This document shows positions 16,031-24,199 of a stretch of 64,000 nucleotides of DNA, in pieces. Every line of letters starts with the position of its first letter. The first letter of the stretch is position 1. Position numbers and translations under genes: made by a program. The notes beneath the pieces were generated by a model. The model did no database searches and was not told where the DNA came from. It saw only the letters and a list, made by a program, of their open reading frames with translations. The DNA is taken from contig JANYKC010000057.1 of the NCBI GenBank assembly GCA_025358255.1, positions 1 to 64,000 of the forward strand, in the 5' to 3' direction. This DNA is from Spirochaetaceae bacterium (lineage in GTDB: Bacteria; Spirochaetota; Spirochaetia; Treponematales; Rectinemataceae).

Positions 16031-17895
16031 TGCGCCATATCCTCCTTGTGCCCTCGGTCACCAAGGGCAATGGCTCGGGCCACCTGGTCCGTTGCCTCGC
16101 GCTCGCCCGTTCCCTCGGTCCAGGCGCCGTGGTCTTCGTGGCCGAAAACCGTTCAGGCTCCTCGTGGTCGGCGGCCGAGCTCCAATTGGCCTATTCAAGG
16201 GAGATCCAGGGAATCCCCCTCGTGACCGAGCTCCAGGCCAACCAGGAATGGGACCTCGTCATCCTCGATCGCCGATCCACGTCCTGCGAGGAGCTCGGCT
16301 TCTGGGAGCGCATCGGGCCCGTCATCGCCCTGGACGAAGGCGGCCCGGCGCGCTCCATCGCCTCCTATCTCATAGATGTCCTCCCCAGGATTTCCTTCGC
16401 CCGACGGAAGGGGAGGGGAGGGGATTCCCCCAACAAGGCCTCACTCGGCTTCCTCGACCTTCCCAAAAACCGCCGTGATCCGCCCCGGGAGTTCCGTCGG
16501 GTCCTCGTCACTTTCGGCGGGGAGGATCCCGCCGGCCTCGGCCTGGTCATGGCCCGCAGCCTCCTCCAGACCGGGCTTTTCACGCCAGCCGACCTCACCG
16601 TCGTCTCGGGTGCCCTCCGCAATGGCGCTCCGCCCCTGGGCCTCGAAGGAGTCACGGTGCTCGGCCCAGTCCAGGACCTCAAGGAACACCTGGCGCGCTA
16701 TGACCTCGTCTTCACCCAGTTCGGCCTGACCGCCTATGAAGCGGCTTTCGCGGGCTGTGGCGTTATCCTCCTCAACCCGAGCCTCTATCACGCGGCACTT
16801 GCGCGCACGGCGGGCTTCCCGGAAATCGGCATCCTGAGCCCCAACCTCAAGGCATTGCGCACCTGGCTGGCCCTTCCCGCCCAGACGCTCGCCCGCGTGG
16901 CGGCCGTGACACCCGAAGGGACAGAGTCCCTCGCCTCCTTCCTCGAGGGCATCCAGATGTCGGGGCCACGGGCCTGCCCGCGCTGCTCAAGCTTCGGGCG
17001 GATTGTCCTCCACCGCAGCGAATCGCGGACCTACTTCCGCTGCGCCTCCTGCGGCATCGTCTACCTGGACCGTTTCGCGCCCGGCAGGGAGGCCCCGTAT
17101 ACGGAGTCCTACTTCTTCGATGAGTATCGCGGCCAATATGGGCGCAGCTATCTCGAGGACTGGCCTGCCCTCACGAAACTCGCGGAAGGCCGGCTTGACA
17201 TCATCGAGGACCTGGCCGCGAGGCTGATGGGGCGTTCGAGGGGACTATCCGTCCTCGACGTCGGCTGCGCCTACGGTCCCTACCTCGCGGCGGCCAAGGC
17301 CCGCGGCCAGGAACCCTACGGCCTCGACATGGCCGAGGAGGCCGCCGCCTACGTGCGCCGCGAGCTCGGGATTCCCGCTGTTTCGGGCGATTTCCTCGAT
17401 CCCGCGACAGCGGCGACCTTTGGCGGCCCTTTCGACGTGGTGAGCATGTGGTTCGTCATCGAGCATTTCGCCGACCTGGACCGGGCATTGAGGAACGCGG
17501 CGGCCTTGCTCAGGCCGGGAGGCATCCTGGCCCTCTCCACGCCGTCCGGCGAGGGAGTCTCCGCCCGCAGTTCCCCGGCCAGCTTTTTCGACAAGAGCCC
17601 CGCCGACCATTTCACCATTTGGGAGCCATCGCGAATAAAGGGTATTCTCAAGAACTATGGTTTCCGGGTAGAACGTATCCGGATCACGGGGCACCATCCT
17701 GAGCGCTTCGCCGCGGCCCGGGCGATGAAGGAAGGCAGGGCGAAGCGCCTTTTGCTGGCAATCCTCGGCCCTGTCTCCAGTCTTTTTTCCCTCGGGGACA
17801 CCTTTGAAGCCTATGCGATCCGCGAATCGGGCGCTCCGGCTCCCGATCTTTCGTGGCGAAAAAGCGGCAGGGTCAGGAAGGCGCGCCAGTCCTGA
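16030..17895 (+). CDS. PseG/SpsG-like protein fused to a class I methyltransferase
   Basis: 621 residues in two parts. Residues 1-300 look like PseG/SpsG, a GT-B-fold UDP-sugar hydrolase: GNGSGHLVRCLALARSLG, VILDRRSTS, VLVTFGGEDPAGLG and FTQFGLTAYEAAFAGCGVILL. A short zinc-ribbon linker follows (CPRCSSFGR, then CASCG, about residues 316-340), and then a SAM-dependent methyltransferase with motif I LDVGCAYGPYL near 407, GLDMAEEAA, and FDVVSMWFVIEHFADLDRAL. The zinc-ribbon plus methyltransferase layout is common in sugar C- or O-methyltransferases. The ATG at 16030 overlaps the previous stop by one base. The fusion suggests nucleotide-sugar hydrolysis and methylation act on successive intermediates (inference). 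Confidence 0.75.
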   Translation: MRHILLVPSVTKGNGSGHLVRCLALARSLGPGAVVFVAENRSGSSWSAAELQLAYSREIQGIPLVTELQANQEWDLVILDRRSTSCEELGFWERIGPVIALDEGGPARSIASYLIDVLPRISFARRKGRGGDSPNKASLGFLDLPKNRRDPPREFRRVLVTFGGEDPAGLGLVMARSLLQTGLFTPADLTVVSGALRNGAPPLGLEGVTVLGPVQDLKEHLARYDLVFTQFGLTAYEAAFAGCGVILLNPSLYHAALARTAGFPEIGILSPNLKALRTWLALPAQTLARVAAVTPEGTESLASFLEGIQMSGPRACPRCSSFGRIVLHRSESRTYFRCASCGIVYLDRFAPGREAPYTESYFFDEYRGQYGRSYLEDWPALTKLAEGRLDIIEDLAARLMGRSRGLSVLDVGCAYGPYLAAAKARGQEPYGLDMAEEAAAYVRRELGIPAVSGDFLDPATAATFGGPFDVVSMWFVIEHFADLDRALRNAAALLRPGGILALSTPSGEGVSARSSPASFFDKSPADHFTIWEPSRIKGILKNYGFRVERIRITGHHPERFAAARAMKEGRAKRLLLAILGPVSSLFSLGDTFEAYAIRESGAPAPDLSWRKSGRVRKARQS

Positions 17896-17943
17896 ACGGG
17901 AAACGCATCAAACACAGATCGATAGCAACAGGAGCCGAAGTTC

Positions 17944-19605
17944 ATGACGGTTTTCATCCTTGGTGCCGGCGTCATGCAGATACCGGCCATTGAGACGGCT
18001 CGCGGGCTCGGGTGGTTTGTCGCCGTGGCCGATGCCAACGCCCAGGCTCCCGGGGCCTCGCTCGCGGATAGCTTCCATCATGTCGATCTCAAGGACCTCG
18101 AAGGCCTCAAGGCCGCCGCAACCTCCATCCGGAGCATGCATGGGCTTGATGCGGTGTTCACGGCGGGGACGGATTTTTCCGCGGCCGTCGCCTGGCTTGC
18201 GGACCGTCTCGACCTGCCTGGCATATCCCACGAGGTAGCCCTGGCCGCTTCGGACAAGCTGCGCATGCGATCGGCCTTTGCCGCCGCGGGGGTCCCTTCG
18301 CCCTGCTTCGTCTCAATAGCGGCCGGCCAGCCCGCCCTCCAGATGGCCAGTTTGGCCGGCCTTTCCCTTCCCCTCGTGGTCAAGCCCGCGGACAGCATGG
18401 GCGCGCGTGGCTGCCGCCTTGCCAGGACTCCCGCCGATCTCGCCGATGCCTGCGCCAAGGCCCTTCCTTACAGCCGTTCCGGCCATGCCATTGTAGAGGA
18501 ATATATGGATGGCCCCGAGTTTTCCATCGATGCGATCGTCGTGGATGGCAGGCTCCGTATCCGCGGCATAGCGGATCGCCATGTAACCTTCTCGCCCTAC
18601 TTTGTCGAGCTCGGCCATACGATGCCCAGCGCTTTCGGCCGCGAGGTGGTGGACGAGGTGCTCCGCGTCTTCGAAGCCGGCGTCCACGCCCTTGGAATCA
18701 CGCGGGGAGCCGCGAAGGGCGACATGAAATGGTGCCCGGAGCGGGGGGGCGCGATGATAGGCGAGATAGCGGCACGGCTTTCCGGCGGATATATGTCGGG
18801 CTGGACCTATCCCTACGCGTCGGGCATCGAAGTCACCCGTGAAGCCCTCGAGGCCGCGGCCGGGCTTGAACCCACAGCCGCGCCCGCTGATCGCGGGTGG
18901 GTCGGGGCCGAGCGCGCCTACATCTCCATCCCTGGCAGGGTTGGAATAGTCCTTGGCCTTCGCACGGCCTTGGCCATGCCTTATGTAAAGGACCTTTTCA
19001 CGCGTGTCTCGAAGGGCGACGCCTGCGTCTTCCCGTCCAACAATGTGGAGAAATGCGGCAATGTCATCGTCCAGGCGCCCGACCGCGCGACGGCAGCCTC
19101 GGCTGCCGAGGCCGCGATACGCGCAATCGTGGTGCGCCTCGAACCGGCGCGGCCTGAGACGGATTCCTTTCTCCGAGGGGAGGGCCTGGGGGCCATCCGC
19201 AATGAGGACGGCTCGGTCTGGCCGCCTTCGGCTTTCTCGCCTCCCGCGGCCTTGCTCGCCGCCGTGGAGGCCATGCCGGATGCGCTTCCACCGGCCTCGG
19301 GCCGCGATGGGCGCTTCGTGCTTGCCCTGCCGAAATCCGCGCACGCGGACTCGTTCGGGGACCGGGATTGGGCATACCGAGGCTTCCTCGAATCCGCCGA
19401 GCTTGCCTTGCGACTGGGCGGCGCGGATTTGCTTGACGACCTTGATGATGATAGTGCCGTGGACGACATGGCCAGGGAGTCAGGGCAGTCCGAGGGGGTT
19501 TCCTTTGTCCTCGGCTCCCGCTTCTGGAAGGCCCTCATCCGCGGCGGCGCGCAGGCAGCCCTGTATGCCATCGACACCGAGGTCCGCTCGAGGCGAGGAA
19601 GGTGA
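17944..19605 (+). CDS. ATP-grasp domain protein with C-terminal extension
   Basis: 553 residues. The N-terminal preATP-grasp fold (MTVFILGAGVMQIPAIETARGLG) leads into an ATP-grasp domain: SDKLRMRSAFAAAGVPSP, LVVKPADSMGARGCRLA, AIVEEYMDGPEFSIDAIV and GDMKWCPERGGAMIGEIAARLSGG. Such proteins ligate a carboxylate to an amine or thiol. Residues from about 400 to the end form an extra region with no domain I recognise. It starts 48 bases after the fusion gene and overlaps the amidase by GTGA. In this cluster it could add an amino acid or acyl group to a sugar (inference). Substrate unknown. Confidence 0.75.
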   Translation: MTVFILGAGVMQIPAIETARGLGWFVAVADANAQAPGASLADSFHHVDLKDLEGLKAAATSIRSMHGLDAVFTAGTDFSAAVAWLADRLDLPGISHEVALAASDKLRMRSAFAAAGVPSPCFVSIAAGQPALQMASLAGLSLPLVVKPADSMGARGCRLARTPADLADACAKALPYSRSGHAIVEEYMDGPEFSIDAIVVDGRLRIRGIADRHVTFSPYFVELGHTMPSAFGREVVDEVLRVFEAGVHALGITRGAAKGDMKWCPERGGAMIGEIAARLSGGYMSGWTYPYASGIEVTREALEAAAGLEPTAAPADRGWVGAERAYISIPGRVGIVLGLRTALAMPYVKDLFTRVSKGDACVFPSNNVEKCGNVIVQAPDRATAASAAEAAIRAIVVRLEPARPETDSFLRGEGLGAIRNEDGSVWPPSAFSPPAALLAAVEAMPDALPPASGRDGRFVLALPKSAHADSFGDRDWAYRGFLESAELALRLGGADLLDDLDDDSAVDDMARESGQSEGVSFVLGSRFWKALIRGGAQAALYAIDTEVRSRRGR

Positions 19606-20759
19606 AACCTGGAGGGGAAAGGCCCCTGCCTAGGCCATGGCCGCGACGTCATTGTGGGCGCCCCAGCAGGGCACTCCTTTTTCTTTCCCTTGCTCTCGCA
19701 GGTCTCCTTCTCTGGGCCGAGGACCCCAAGCCAGCCGGAAATCCCGCCCCGCCCGCCCCGCCTGGCCTGCTGCCAGGCCTTGGCGAGGCGATCCCACTCA
19801 AGGATGCCGCAACCAGGCTCAAATGCCGGCTTGTCTGGGACCCCCTCACCGCAAGTGGCTCCTTCGTCTCCCGCGGACTCCGTGCCAGTTTTGCCCAGGA
19901 TGCGCCTTGGGTTCTTTTCGACTATGCGGAGAGTGTCCCCATCGACCCGCCGAGGGCAGGCCCCAATGGACCGATCCTGACCGCCAAGACCCTGGCGCTT
20001 CTTGCGACACGGTTTGCCGGGCGGGAATCCGCTGAAAAGGGGCATTTTTCCATAGCCGCCATCCTCATCGATCCGGGCCATGGGGGAAAGGATTCAGGTG
20101 CTGTCGGCGAGCACGATGTCGGAGGGAAGAAGCTCCGGGTCGTCGAGAAGGACCTCGCCCTGGACGTTTCGAAACGGGTCTATGGCGCCTTGGCCGCGAA
20201 GTTCCCCGACAAGCGGATCCTCATCAGCCGCGCGGGTGACAGCTATCCTACCTTGGACGACAGGGTTGCCATGGCCAACGAGGTGGAACTCTCGGCCGAT
20301 GAGGCCATTATCTATGTCTCTATCCACGCCAATGCCTCCTTCAACAAGAACGCCAAGGGCTTCGAGGTCTGGTACCTGAATCCCGACTATCGGCGCACCC
20401 TTGTAAAAGCGGACTCGGCCAAGGGCCTTGGCCAGGAGATCGCCCCCATCCTCAATGCCATGCTTGAGGAGGAATTCACCACTGAAAGCATCATGCTCGC
20501 CCGGAAGATCACCGGCGGCCTCGAGTCGGGCATCGGCGCCGAGAGCCCGAGCAGGGGGATCCGGGCCGAGGAATGGTTCGTGGTCAGGAACGCGCGGATG
20601 CCCTCGGTGCTGGTCGAGATGGGCTTTGTGACGAATCCCGAGGAAGCAAGGCTACTTGCCGGCGAAGATTACTTGAAGCGGCTCTCGGAAGGGATATATA
20701 CTGGCATCGTCGATTTTGTCGGCTATTTCGAGACCATGAGAGGCCCCCCCTCGCCATGA
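19602..20759 (+). CDS. N-acetylmuramoyl-L-alanine amidase
   Basis: 385 residues. It cleaves the bond between muramic acid and L-alanine in peptidoglycan. The basic N-terminus and hydrophobic stretch ALLFLSLALAGLLLWA form a signal peptide, so it is exported. After a region of about 130 residues, an Amidase_3 domain shows all zinc ligands and the catalytic glutamate: ILIDPGHGGKDSGAVG, VVEKDLALDVSKRV, IYVSIHANASFNKNAKGFEVWYL and PSVLVEMGFVTNPEEARLLA. The GTG start overlaps the ATP-grasp stop, and its end overlaps the GerMN gene (ATGA). Expected in cell separation or wall remodelling. Confidence 0.9.
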   Translation: MKPGGERPLPRPWPRRHCGRPSRALLFLSLALAGLLLWAEDPKPAGNPAPPAPPGLLPGLGEAIPLKDAATRLKCRLVWDPLTASGSFVSRGLRASFAQDAPWVLFDYAESVPIDPPRAGPNGPILTAKTLALLATRFAGRESAEKGHFSIAAILIDPGHGGKDSGAVGEHDVGGKKLRVVEKDLALDVSKRVYGALAAKFPDKRILISRAGDSYPTLDDRVAMANEVELSADEAIIYVSIHANASFNKNAKGFEVWYLNPDYRRTLVKADSAKGLGQEIAPILNAMLEEEFTTESIMLARKITGGLESGIGAESPSRGIRAEEWFVVRNARMPSVLVEMGFVTNPEEARLLAGEDYLKRLSEGIYTGIVDFVGYFETMRGPPSP

Positions 20760-21373
20760 ACGACTTCCGCAGCAAACTCAGGGCATTCATAGGCAAGACC
20801 ATAACCCTCGGCAAGCGGATCTTCGAGCTTTGCCGGCGTGGAGTCGTCTGGATATCGCCGCCGCCCAGGCTCACCGTCGCAGGCATCATCCTCGTATTCC
20901 TCATCTCGATCTTGACTTGGACCTTCGGCGGGAAGACATGGGATACGGTGCTTTTCTTCCCGACAAGGTCGGGTTCCTCCCTTCGTGGCGAACTTCGATC
21001 CCTCCCGAGGGCGAATACGCTGGAAGGGCGAGCCATCCACATAGCGGCCGAGTATGTGCTTGGACCGGTCGGCTACCAGGACCTCTACTCGGCCTTCGGC
21101 AAGGATATCCATGTGGAATCCGTCCTTTTCCGCTCCGGCAACCTCTATGTCGACCTTTCACCCGATGCCGCCTTGGTCGAGGCGCCCTCACTCAGGCTGG
21201 CTCTGGAAGGCCTCCGGAAGAGCCTCTCCGCGGGACTTCCGCGTGTCCGGAGAGTCGTACTCACGATAGGCGGCACGGAACCGTGGTCGGATGGCATTGT
21301 TACCCCGGCGGACAAGGAAAAAATGAAGTCCGTGGAGGCCGAGACGACTCCAAAAAAGGGAAAAAAGAATTGA
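20756..21373 (+). CDS. GerMN-domain membrane-anchored protein
   Basis: 205 residues. One transmembrane helix (about residues 42-61, LTVAGIILVFLISILTWTF) follows a 40-residue cytoplasmic N-terminus. The rest matches a GerMN domain: RAIHIAAEYVLGPVG, LFRSGNLYVDLSPDA (the characteristic motif), and VRRVVLTIGGTEP. In other bacteria GerMN proteins sit near amidases and envelope genes; the domain is thought to bind wall or lipid components. The ATGA overlap with the amidase suggests joint action. The tail is lysine-rich. Confidence 0.75.
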   Translation: MNDFRSKLRAFIGKTITLGKRIFELCRRGVVWISPPPRLTVAGIILVFLISILTWTFGGKTWDTVLFFPTRSGSSLRGELRSLPRANTLEGRAIHIAAEYVLGPVGYQDLYSAFGKDIHVESVLFRSGNLYVDLSPDAALVEAPSLRLALEGLRKSLSAGLPRVRRVVLTIGGTEPWSDGIVTPADKEKMKSVEAETTPKKGKKN

Positions 21374-21397
21374 CAAAGACTTACGGGAGCGTATACT
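21370..21397 (+). promoter_or_regulatory. flaA: Strong sigma-70-type promoter of flaA
   Basis: TTGACA (21370-21375), a 16-base spacer and TATACT (21392-21397), starting at the stop codon of the GerMN gene. Near-consensus elements fit the high expression expected of a flagellar sheath protein and do not look like a sigma-28 site. Confidence 0.8.
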
Positions 21398-21449
21398 TTT
21401 CAATAAATAGGCGAAAACTGACGAAGTGAGCAAGAAAGGAGCTATTGTT

Positions 21450-22517
21450 ATGAGAAGGCAGATTATCGTCGTCGCGCTGGCGCTTCTCTTCGTGGGTGTG
21501 GTCGCTGTTGCGGCCGATGAGGCGGTCCTCATCGATTTCAGCCTTCTTAAGGCCGACATCAGCACCGATCCGAAGAATCCCGGAGTAATGACCCAGAACA
21601 AGTCCACAATGATGGATTTCTCCAGTGTCGCAGGCGACAGCTACACTCCTGAGCAGAAGAACCAGATGAGAGTCTCCCTCGCCATCCGCAATTGGGACGT
21701 AATCCTGGCCTCTTCCTCGAGGACCACCACCAACGAAGCCCTGTCGACCACCGCAGAGGTTCCCGTTGCCGCTTCGGCGAAGCAGTTCGGCGGGAAGACC
21801 GTTTTTGGCGTCCGCGTCCACTACCCGAACGAGAGCTATAACAGCTGGGCACGGATCCAGCCGCCTTTTGAGGTTCCGGCTTTTGAATTCAGCAAGGTCG
21901 ACGACCAGGGCAACATTTCCGAATTGCCCAAGACCGGCCCGAGCCGATTTGAGGGAAGCATCGACGGGAACACGAAAATCACGACGGCCATCGGCATCGT
22001 GAAAAACGTCGGCGTCATCAAGTCAGTCCAGGTCAGGGTCAAGGGCCTCAACTTCCCCCATGGCCTCTCCCTCGTGCTCAAGGACGCCGACGGCAATGAG
22101 AAAGCCATTTTCATGGGCTATCTCAACTTCGATGGCTGGAAATCCCTCGTCTGGGAGAATCCCCGCTACGTCACCGATGTCCGCAACCGCGAACTCAGGG
22201 TTTTCCCCCTCTATCCCAAGACTGTGCCCTACATCAAGTTTGACGGATTCCTGGTCACCCGAGATGCCGCCTCCGAAGGTGGGGATTTCGTAGCCTACTT
22301 CAAGGATGTCACCATCCTGTACGACCGTGCCGTCCTCGACCTGAACGCCGATATCGATGACGAAAGCGTCTGGAACATCGTTGCCCGGAAAGAAGCGGAG
22401 AGGAAGCTCTTCGAGTCCCGCCGCTTTGGCCATGAGCAGGTCTTGCGCTTCCTCGAGAAGGAAAGGCAGGCCACCCAGTCCGGCTTCAAGAATGCGGACA
22501 CCACGGCAACCAAATAA
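21450..22517 (+). CDS. flaA: Flagellar filament outer-layer (sheath) protein FlaA
   Basis: 355 residues with a signal peptide (MRRQIIVVALALLFVGVVAVAA, cleaved before DEAVLIDF). It resembles spirochaete FlaA, the exported protein that coats the FlaB core of periplasmic flagella: an N-terminal strand IDFSLLKAD, a central GKTVFGVRVHYPNESYNSWARIQPPFE, VKNVGVIKSVQVRVKGLNFPHGLSLVLKD, and YIKFDGFLV. The charged C-terminal tail is helical. The ATG at 21450 follows AGAAAGGA. The coding region is visibly less GC-rich than its neighbours, as often seen for highly expressed structural genes. It has its own promoter and terminator, so it is a single-gene unit. Confidence 0.88.
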   Translation: MRRQIIVVALALLFVGVVAVAADEAVLIDFSLLKADISTDPKNPGVMTQNKSTMMDFSSVAGDSYTPEQKNQMRVSLAIRNWDVILASSSRTTTNEALSTTAEVPVAASAKQFGGKTVFGVRVHYPNESYNSWARIQPPFEVPAFEFSKVDDQGNISELPKTGPSRFEGSIDGNTKITTAIGIVKNVGVIKSVQVRVKGLNFPHGLSLVLKDADGNEKAIFMGYLNFDGWKSLVWENPRYVTDVRNRELRVFPLYPKTVPYIKFDGFLVTRDAASEGGDFVAYFKDVTILYDRAVLDLNADIDDESVWNIVARKEAERKLFESRRFGHEQVLRFLEKERQATQSGFKNADTTATK

Positions 22518-22546
22518 GCCAGCTGTCCTTGAAAAGACATGGAGGG

Positions 22547-22572
22547 GACCGTCCGCAAGGACGGTCTCTTTT
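22547..22572 (+). terminator. Rho-independent terminator after flaA
   Basis: GACCGTCC, a GCAA loop and GGACGGTC form a perfect 8-bp stem followed by TCTTTTC, 30 bases past the flaA stop. Confidence 0.85.
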
Positions 22573-22618
22573 CATTCATGCACTTCCCTCCTTATCCAAA
22601 CGGGTGTAGACTCAAAAA

Positions 22619-23917
22619 ATGAGCGGAGACCTCGCCGAACCTATACCGGACAGGGCCGAGCTTGAGGGTGACTTTGAACGCCGAAGGCCGGCCTACCAAT
22701 CAGTGCTTGAGGATTTTCAACGCTTGGTCAGGGACAGGCTCGAAAGCGCGGGTCTTCACCCCACCATCAAGGGGCGGGTGAAGACCTTCGACAGCTTCTA
22801 CAAGAAACGGATACGCCTGCTGCGTCAGGCGCGCATGTCCAGCCTCGAGAAGCCCCTGCCCATCACGGATATCATCGGCATCCGTGCAGTCTGCCCCTTC
22901 CTCGGGGACCTCGAGCGCGCGGTGAAGATTCTTTCCACCGAGTTCGCCGTGACCGAGATCGAGCGAAAAGGCGCCGAGCGTTCGTTCCGCGAGTTCGGCT
23001 ACGAATCCATCCACCTGCTTATAGAGTTGCCCTCGGAACTTGGCGCCGCGCGTCCGGGCCTGGACATCCGCATATGTGAAGTCCAGCTCAGGACCATCCT
23101 CCAGGAAGCATGGGCCGAGGTGGAGCATGAGCTCGTGTACAAGGCTGAGTTCACTCCCTTTGACGAGCCGATGAAGCGGAAACTTGCGGCGCTCAACGCT
23201 AACCTCTCCCTGTCGGACATCATCTTCCAGGAAATCCGTGACTACCAGCATCGTCTTACGGAAGAGCTGGCCCAGCGCCGCGATGACTTCTATGCCAAGA
23301 TAGAGGAAAGCATCGATGGGCCCTTCGAGCGGGCGCAAATGGAAGCCGCCGGGGATCCGGGGCATTTTCCTGAACTTGACAGCAAGATCGCCCGCGACCT
23401 TGCGCGAGGCTCCTCGGAGCCTTCCATTTCCCGACCTGCCCCGGTCTCCCTGGATGACATGCTTCTCGAGGCCCTTTATGTGCATAACCGGGGGCGTTAT
23501 GCGGAAGCGATCCGCATCTACAGCGCCATCCTCGAATCGAATCCTTCCCGTGAAGTCGCCGCGGTGATCCACAAGCATCGCGGCATGGCCTGGTTTTCCC
23601 AATCGCGCTGCGAGGAAGCGATCGTCGATTTCACCGCGGCCCTTAACATCGATCCCCGCTGCTACAAGGCTGCCTATTTCCGCGGGGTGGCCCACAATGT
23701 GCTCGAGGAATACGTCGCTGCGCTGGAGGACTATGACCTTTCCCTTGCGATCAACCCTTTCCAGTTTTATGCCTTGTATCGCAGGGCCCAGGCCTATTGG
23801 CACCTCAACGACTATCCGAAAGTGCTGGCCGATTGCGAGTCTGCCTTGCGCATCGAGCCCGATCGGCAGGATGCGGCCACGCTGAAGAGGCTCGCGCTCG
23901 AAAAGCTCAAGATGTGA
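22619..23917 (+). CDS. RelA/SpoT-type alarmone synthetase fused to TPR repeats
   Basis: 432 residues. Residues 20-215 are a ppGpp synthetase domain: FYKKRIRLLRQ, ITDIIGIRAVCPFLGDLERAV, FGYESIHLLIELP and ICEVQLRTILQEAWAEVEHEL, the last with the conserved glutamine and glutamate residues. There is no HD hydrolase domain, so it resembles small alarmone synthetases that only make (p)ppGpp. A coiled-coil helix (RDYQHRLTEELAQRRDDF) leads to about four tetratricopeptide repeats (residues 275-430: ALYVHNRGRYAEAIRIYSAIL and similar). The TPRs probably bind a partner that controls the synthetase. It stands alone between the flaA terminator and tRNA-Glu. Confidence 0.82.
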   Translation: MSGDLAEPIPDRAELEGDFERRRPAYQSVLEDFQRLVRDRLESAGLHPTIKGRVKTFDSFYKKRIRLLRQARMSSLEKPLPITDIIGIRAVCPFLGDLERAVKILSTEFAVTEIERKGAERSFREFGYESIHLLIELPSELGAARPGLDIRICEVQLRTILQEAWAEVEHELVYKAEFTPFDEPMKRKLAALNANLSLSDIIFQEIRDYQHRLTEELAQRRDDFYAKIEESIDGPFERAQMEAAGDPGHFPELDSKIARDLARGSSEPSISRPAPVSLDDMLLEALYVHNRGRYAEAIRIYSAILESNPSREVAAVIHKHRGMAWFSQSRCEEAIVDFTAALNIDPRCYKAAYFRGVAHNVLEEYVAALEDYDLSLAINPFQFYALYRRAQAYWHLNDYPKVLADCESALRIEPDRQDAATLKRLALEKLKM

Positions 23918-23923
23918 GACACG

Positions 23924-23953
23924 TTGACATTGGGGCCTCGATTTCGGTATAGT
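23924..23953 (+). promoter_or_regulatory. Promoter of tRNA-Glu
   Basis: TTGACA (23924-23929), an 18-base spacer and TATAGT (23948-23953), 10 bases before the tRNA 5' end. Confidence 0.75.
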
Positions 23954-23963
23954 CCTCCTGCAG

Positions 23964-24035
23964 GTCCCCATCGTCTAGAGGTTAGGACAGCGGGTTTTCA
24001 TCCCGCCAACAGGAGTTCGATTCTCCTTGGGGATA
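23964..24035 (+). tRNA. tRNA-Glu (anticodon TTC)
   Basis: A 72-base cloverleaf: acceptor GTCCCCA pairs with TGGGGAT, the anticodon arm is CGGGTTTTCATCCCG with TTC at the centre, and the T-arm contains AGTTCGATTCT. The CCA end is not encoded. It has its own promoter and terminator. Confidence 0.95.
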
Positions 24036-24040
24036 AAAAA

Positions 24041-24072
24041 GAACCCAGCCGCAAGGCTGGGTTCCTTCTTTC
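24041..24072 (+). terminator. Terminator after tRNA-Glu
   Basis: GAACCCAGCC, a GCAA loop and GGCTGGGTTC form a 10-bp stem followed by CTTCTTTC. Confidence 0.85.
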
Positions 24073-24081
24073 TGCGGGCAT

Positions 24082-24199
24082 TGACCTAGGGTCCTGTCAG
24101 ATTCGCTTCGCTCAGCTGCGGAAACCGCAGAGCCCTGTCCCGCAGGGCCGGCGGCGGGATAAGGCTCAGGCGTCCTGTATCTGACAGGACACTAGGTCA
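24082..24199. repeat. 118-bp palindromic element next to tRNA-Glu
   Basis: Its ends are 21-bp inverted repeats with one mismatch (24082-24102 and 24179-24199, sharing TGACCTAG and GTCCTGTCAGAT). Inside are smaller hairpins, CTGCGG-AAA-CCGCAG and GCCCTG-TCCCG-CAGGGC. It contains no reading frame and covers the last codons and stop of the AhpD-like gene. The form suggests a small non-autonomous repeat such as a MITE or REP-like element, or a bidirectional terminator. No second copy was noticed in this window. Confidence 0.6.
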
